From contig JAALGY010000033.1 of assembly GCA_032358165.1 (NCBI GenBank), positions 1,116,001-1,180,000 of the forward strand: a stretch of 64,000 nt of DNA, written 5' to 3'. The number at the start of each line of letters is the position of its first letter. The first letter of the stretch is position 1. The DNA is from Diplosphaera chodatii (lineage: Eukaryota > Chlorophyta > Trebouxiophyceae > Prasiolales > Stichococcaceae). This document shows, piece by piece, positions 58,554 through 64,000 of the stretch. The position numbers and the translations under genes were made by a program. Below the pieces are notes generated by a model. The model saw nothing but the letters and a program-made list of their open reading frames with translations, ran no database searches and was not told the origin of the DNA.

Positions 58554-59212
58554 GGTTTGGCTGGCTTGCTACACAGAGGGCATCCTCCACTGTTGTCGGC
58601 TGAGTAGGACGTGAGCATGCAGCAGGTTGCACCCCGAAGAAGCTTGCCGAGTGACTGTGCAACACATCGATCAACATCATGCTTGCTGTATGTTTCCCTG
58701 GTCTGTAATGACCTTGCAAGCCTAGTACGATCACCAAATTGTCCTTCTCATTTTGCACTGCCAGCCTGCCATGCCACGCTGGCGCACAATTACAGGCTGC
58801 AGCGTGCAGAGGCTGAATCTGCCACACTTCGCACCATCGTGTACGGCATCGGCGGTTTATCTGGCGTTGGTATCGCAGGGCATGCACCTTACCACATACG
58901 GCAGGTGATCGTGCGTCAGGATGCCCAGTTCTTGAGTGCATTGAATGCATGACCCGAAAGCTCTCAAGTCGATACTCAGCAGGCTTGCTTGCTGAAGTGG
59001 CCTCGCGCGACAAAACGAAGGTATGTCCAGTGCAGAAGGGACTTCCATATGCTCTTGCATGCTCTCAGCCGTATGTGCATCAGCAACAGCAGTATGGGCC
59101 AACTGTCTTTCTTGTGGCTGCCGCCAGGGATGCCCTTGCACAGGGAACCAAAAAACCGCAAGTGAACACGTGAGCAAAAAGCACGTTTCGAAGCTGCAGT
59201 TTTGAGAGCTTG
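58554..59212 (+). other. Intergenic region between lipases E and F
   Basis: About 0.66 kb without a recognisable coding stretch. Expected to hold the 3' UTR of E and the promoter of F. No specific signal was seen. Confidence 0.4.
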
Positions 59213-62200
59213 ATGCCGCCACCAAAACCGGCGGCATCGCGCCGCCCCGCACATCATGGGGAAGGGCTCGATGCCCCGCTGGCCTCCTCCAGCTTCAGCA
59301 ACCCTGGTACCAGCACACTACCGGTCACTCAGCACTCCAGGTGGCCAGCATCAATCAAGCTGCGCATCGATCCCACTGCTCTGCCAATGCCAACCTCTTC
59401 GCGCTGACGCATATGTGAACACCTGTGCACGCAGCTTTCAGCACCCACGGGACGAGGTTGTGCTGCGGACTGAGTGTGCTGGCGACCGCTCTGTTCGGGT
59501 ACAGCCGCCGGCCATACATGATCAGCATTGAGCACCGTTTCGTTACTGTCTATCTGCTGGTCAGCAACAGGGTCATCACATAAACACCGTGTCCTGTTGC
59601 CTCCAGGCGGGGGTTGCCTTTGCGAAGTCCGTGGCCTTCGTTGGGGCCTTCTTTCTGCTACTGCTGACGCTGCTGAAGTTCAGAAAGGTCAGCAACAGCG
59701 AGGAATATACCCCATGCCAGACAAGTGGCAGTCGGCTGCAGTACTGCACACATGTGCCACTGGTGCACAGATGCAAGTACAACTGCGCCTTTGTACTGCA
59801 GAAAGGGGACTGGTTTCTGCGAAGCGCCTCGCTGTTCATTGCAAACATTGCAATTGGGTCATTCTGCCTAGCAACGGCGCTTACAAGTGCCATCATCTTC
59901 GGGTGCCGCCTCAGACACATGCACACATGCGGCAAGAAGTGGTGAGTGGGCATGTTGACTCATGTTGCTGCTCTGTTTCGCTATTTAGGGGTCAAAACGT
60001 CATCATGCTGCATGCATGACAGGGCAAAGCGGCGAGCGTTCTTCTCCATGATCACATACAGCAGTCTACTAGTTCAGGTAAGTCACCATGCTGCAGCTGA
60101 TGTTGTTCATTGGACACCAGCACCTTGCACTGAGGCTGCAGCTCTGGAAAGCCTTTGCTGTGACATGCACATACAGTGTTTCTATTTGGTCTTCTTCGTG
60201 TGGCCCTCGGTGTACATTCTTGCAGATGTGAGTCGTGGGCCGCCAGTGCATTGCTGACAGTACCATCAGCAGCATGTCAACAGACAACTGATGGAGACCT
60301 GCAAGCGCCTAGCTGGGCTGTTGCAAGAAGCGGAAGGGCCACGTGCACGCCCGCTCACACACAGAGCAATGTCTTCCATGCTTGCTGGCAGGACTGCTCC
60401 TGGTTTTCAGCTGGTGCAAGGTGGGCAGTGGTGCGGCTGCAGGTATGTAAGTGAGCAACGTGCGACATGCCAGTAACTGTCGGAACACTTTGACAAGCAG
60501 CATAGTGTGGCAGCACGACAAATAAGTCCATACCGAACCTTGGGTCATGTGTGGTGCAGTGCCTAGGATTGATCTTCGCTGGCTTTGTCATTCAAGCGCA
60601 CGCGGTGTTACCGTGGGATAACCCTGCAGGTGGGGTCAGTATACAACTTGCAGGCCCTGGAATAGGACCCTAACAATTGACATGGCCAGACCACTTCATA
60701 CGGTGCTGTGGCTGGTGCTTGCAGCTCCGGATGCAGATGCCCTCAGGATCGATGATCCCGCCTTTTATCGGGCCTCTTGGCCATACTTGCTGCTTTGGGC
60801 CGTGTATGCACTGCTTGTGACAGCCACTGGTGTGATCCTACAACTGGGTGAGCACGCGCGAGTGGTCATCAGCCAGCGCTTTGCTGCACAACAATAGGAG
60901 GCAGCCCTCCACCATCTGTTGCATGTAATGTGCCTGACACCTCATATATATCCCGCATCCAACGCAGATGAAACCGGTTGGAGTGCGGCATCACAGCTGC
61001 CACAGGGCGAAATCCGTGTGCCAGCGGGGAAGTGCTACCACGGCAGCCTGTCATGCCCCCTCTCAAAGACAGCGTAAGCGACAGTGCTACCACTTGCCAC
61101 TTGTCAAGACTGGTATGCGAATTAGCTACGGTCTGCTTGCCCGAAATAACTTATTTATGATCACCCCCCAGGTTTGCGCTGAAGCTGGCCATAAATGGCG
61201 TGCTGCTGCTGTTCCTGCTGACCTGGCTGGTGCTTATTATGCGGGGGTGGCGCGTGTTGGTGAGAGGACGTCAGGCCAACCACAGGATTGCTGCGCTGTC
61301 CATCCGCATCCAGGTCAGCCCCGTTCTGCGTGTGAATGCCCTGGCCTGCGCCTGGAAGTACAATCTGTGGCGGAACGTCAAGATCCACCAAGCAAAAGGG
61401 CCCAGTTGTGCAAGCGCAGGTCAGAAACAAAGGGTACGTGGCCGTTGCAGGTTGTTCGCGCGTTGGCCGTTATTACCACATTGTGATTGTGACAGACTGC
61501 ACGCATTCCTATTGAAGCCAGCATACCCAGCTTGCACAACCATGAGCACTGGCTGCGTGACCTGCAGCTTTCCTGTGATCTTCATTTTCGTCTGCATCAT
61601 CCTCCTGGGCTATGTCCGCCCGACCAGCTGTGCATCCTTCGTGGAAGCCTGGCTAGGCTCGTTGCCCACCACGGTGTGGAGATGTCAACCTGCCCATGGC
61701 CTGGAACGTGGCAAGAGCTGGCTGCCTGGCGTCCTTAAGCGATGCACTGGTGATCAGTACTGCAGCTTCGCAAAATGTCGTCGATCCAAGTGCAGGTGGT
61801 GCTCACTGTTGAGGCTATGTGCAGCGCTCTGGCTTTCATGCCAACAAACCCTGCTGACGGCACACCACCCACTCTTCAGGTGTCTGTCGGCGACCAGCTT
61901 ACATTTGAGACAGCATGATTGACAAAGCTCAGCTTGTCTGGAGACACGCTGTTGCATGCGCAGATCTGGCTCCAGGAGTTTGCCTGGACAGAGCGTGACC
62001 ACAAGCACAAGCTGGCACGTCGGCGCATGCAATGGGATCATTCCCTGCAGCTGCGCACTGCGCCGATGTTCTGCTTTGAGACCGCCATTCGCCTGTTCTA
62101 CTGGTCAACGTTGGTGCGCCATCGCACGTCGAACGCTTGACGCTGATGCAACAAGGCCTCTGCTGATGCATAGTTGTGTCTGCAGCTGAGCACTGGTCCT

Positions 62201-64000
62201 CTGCTGTGTGCAGATGTATCGACACGAGGTGGGTCCGCCATGGGTGGCTGTTTGCTGGCTCTCTCTGCAGGAACACTTTGCGGGTTGACAGTCAGCCTTG
62301 ATGCTGTGACGACACGCAGGAACGCGTTCAGGACCAGTCCATCAATGTAGAGACTGCCATGAAGGTGACAATGATGATGGGATGATGCATTGGGGTAGCG
62401 TGCCCCGTCTTTATTTGCACACCAATATCTTTGGCAAACTGCCACACGTGCTGCTGAGCAACTCCCGGATGCAGCTCTACGACCTCCACAGCTTCGAGCT
62501 GCTCTGGGAGGCGGCTGAGGACACAAAGGCACTGATGGCGTGGAGTGCAGAGCGCATTGTGCTGTCATTCCGTGGCACCGCCAGCTGGGCAAACGTGCTC
62601 GCAGACCTGCAGTTCTGGCTCAAGGGTGGGACAGTCGAGCATGCCTGCAGAGGGCTGTTGCTGCTGGTGCTCAGCGTTGTGTGGCACACTATGGTTGCGA
62701 TTTGGTACTATGGCGTTCATTCACAGCATCTATGTGGTGTTGCAGAGCACCCGCCAACTAGAGGCAGAGGTACCTGGATACTTGGCAGCCGCCCACATGT
62801 GCACTCTGGCTTTCTTCGCAGCTGGCAAGCCAGCGGCCTGAACGCCAAAGTACTGGAGCGGGTGCGCAAGATTGCAGAAGACAGTGCAGCCTGTGGTGTG
62901 AAGCAGATGACAGTCTATGTCACAGGTGAGCTGTGATGCGAGGTAGCCTGGCTTCGCCACCTATGTGACACACACATGCTTGTGCCTACCTTGCTCCCCT
63001 TGGCCGACTGAATGAGAACTTGAGAACTTGCTCGGCTCTCTACGCACACTCAACGATACCTGACTTTGACAGGTCACAGTCTGGGCGGCGCACTGGTGAG
63101 CATGATGTTACCCGACAAGGTCATGGTTCAATCAATGCAGCCGACCATGTGAAAAGCAGCGTCAGTCGGGTGGCAGTCACCTCCTCAGTTGGTGGCGTTC
63201 AATGGAGTCAACAGAAGATCGTGTTCTCCTGCAGGCAACTCTGGCGGCATATGATATTGCTGCGTGCTTCCCAAGCTTGGGCGTCAGCTGCTACACGTTT
63301 GGGGCGCCACGCACTGGGAACCGCGCCTTTGCAGATGACTACAGTCGTGTTGTTGAGGACACCTGGCACATCATCAACGGCAAGCGCGATGCACATGGAT
63401 GCGGCATGCAATGCCTGCCTGTGTGCAGCACACATACGAGTATACCACTTGATGCTCTTTGCTGCTGCCACAGACCAGGATCTGGTCACACGTGGGGGCA
63501 AGCTCGCTGTATTCAAGAGGCCTGGACACAGGGTGCTTTTAAAGCACGGGGGCATGCTGGTGAGGAACCGCTGGGACCACCTGATGGCCGTTTGTCAAGG
63601 AAGTACAAAAGGTGTCTGTGGTTCTTCTTAAGGCCAGCATGCATGCATCTTTGTGAGTGCACATCGAGGGTCTTGTTGCTGGCAACTGCTGCAGGTTCGG
63701 CCATCGGATGTGGAGGTATCCTTGCATCATGTACCCTTCCGCAGCTCCGCGCGGGATCATTTCATCTTCAGATACAAGCAGGCATGTCCTAGCACAACAC
63801 GTCCGTCATCTAGTTGGCTGCTCCAACATCAACAGGTACCGCATCATGAAGCTGATGCCAGGTTGGACCCGTGAGGCGCCATAGCCCGCTGTCTGTGCAG
63901 GCTCTGATGGCGGTCATGCTGCAGCAGATGCGCAGCAGCAGCCGCAGCAGTGACACCCTGAGGGTATGTTGCTGGCTGCCGAGTTTGTGTCTGGAACATC
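59213..64000 (+). CDS. Lipase F: multi-pass membrane class-3 lipase (third paralogue, 3' end beyond window)
   Basis: Colinear with D and E but with a short N-terminus: ATG 59213 (MPPPKPAASRRPAHH) leads directly to GTSTLPVTQHSR. Membrane segments include SVAFVGAFFLLLLTLL, FIANIAIGSFCLATALTSA, LVFFVWPSVYILAD, LLLWAVYALLVTATGVIL and FPVIFIFVCIILLGYV, then WLQEFAWTERDHKHKLARR and FETAIRLFYWSTLV. The lipase domain has FELLWEAAEDTKALMAW, LSFRGTASWANVLADLQF, GSRPHVHSGFLRSWQ, GHSLGGAL (Ser codon 63078-63080), CYTFGAPRTGNRAFADDY, the Asp region DQDLVTRGGKLAVFKR and PGHRVLLKHGGMLVR. Unlike D and E, an intron (63096-63234) splits the nucleophile elbow right after GGAL, and a GC-AG intron (63782-63900) splits RYKQ from ALMAVMLQQ. 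The frame continues past 63960 to the edge, so the C-terminus is missing from view. Confidence 0.75.

Noticed and set aside
1..64000. CRISPR arrays, rRNA, tRNA, bacterial operons or phage genes
   Set aside because: None was seen. The exon/intron organisation is plainly eukaryotic, and the CAG/CCG runs are codon repeats within genes.

Overview
The window is nuclear DNA from a eukaryote, most likely a GC-rich green microalga (trebouxiophyte-like). The signs are many short introns (mostly about 70-200 nt, GT[G/A]..TGCAG), exons rich in Ala/Pro/Gln, and plant/alga-type orthologues (SCPEP1-like carboxypeptidase, glycosylasparaginase, INCENP, a T/K-type cyclin, an EamA transporter). The lineage is inferred from style and gene content. 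No rRNA, tRNA, CRISPR array or intact transposon was recognised. All gene models were spliced by hand from frame, phase and protein similarity. The best-supported junctions were checked by phase arithmetic.

Layout. 1-2130 (-): 5' part of an unrecognised Ala/Pro-rich coiled-coil protein. 2131-4011: no gene recognised. 4012-6965 (-): SCPEP1-like serine carboxypeptidase. 7577-17605, 18519-26653 and 27405 to about 30264 (+): three tandem paralogues (A, B, C) of an undescribed nuclear-type family. A has two PHD fingers. All three share a conserved 'WPL/GGQSLL' module and an Arg/Ser tract. A and B continue into a SPOC-like region and a conserved C-terminal region, whereas C stops early. 30775-32451 (+): glycosylasparaginase. 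32741-37551 (-): INCENP. 38667-41175 (+): cyclin T/K-like. 41605-43413 (-): EamA/DMT transporter. 44118-51236, 52015-58553 and 59213 to past the edge (+): three tandem paralogues (D, E, F) of a multi-pass membrane class-3 lipase.

About two thirds of the window is therefore two separate head-to-tail triplications. The A/B/C family combines chromatin-reader fingers, an SR-like tract and a SPOC-like domain, which suggests coupling of chromatin or transcription to RNA processing. The nearby T/K-type cyclin and INCENP are also nuclear, but nothing shows that they act together. The carboxypeptidase and the glycosylasparaginase are both predicted secretory/vacuolar hydrolases. The lipases have intact Ser-Asp-His motifs behind a hydrophobic region of about seven to eight segments.

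Several introns are best explained by GC-AG splice sites. One of these is conserved between two lipase paralogues, and one replaces a GT donor present in the sister gene.
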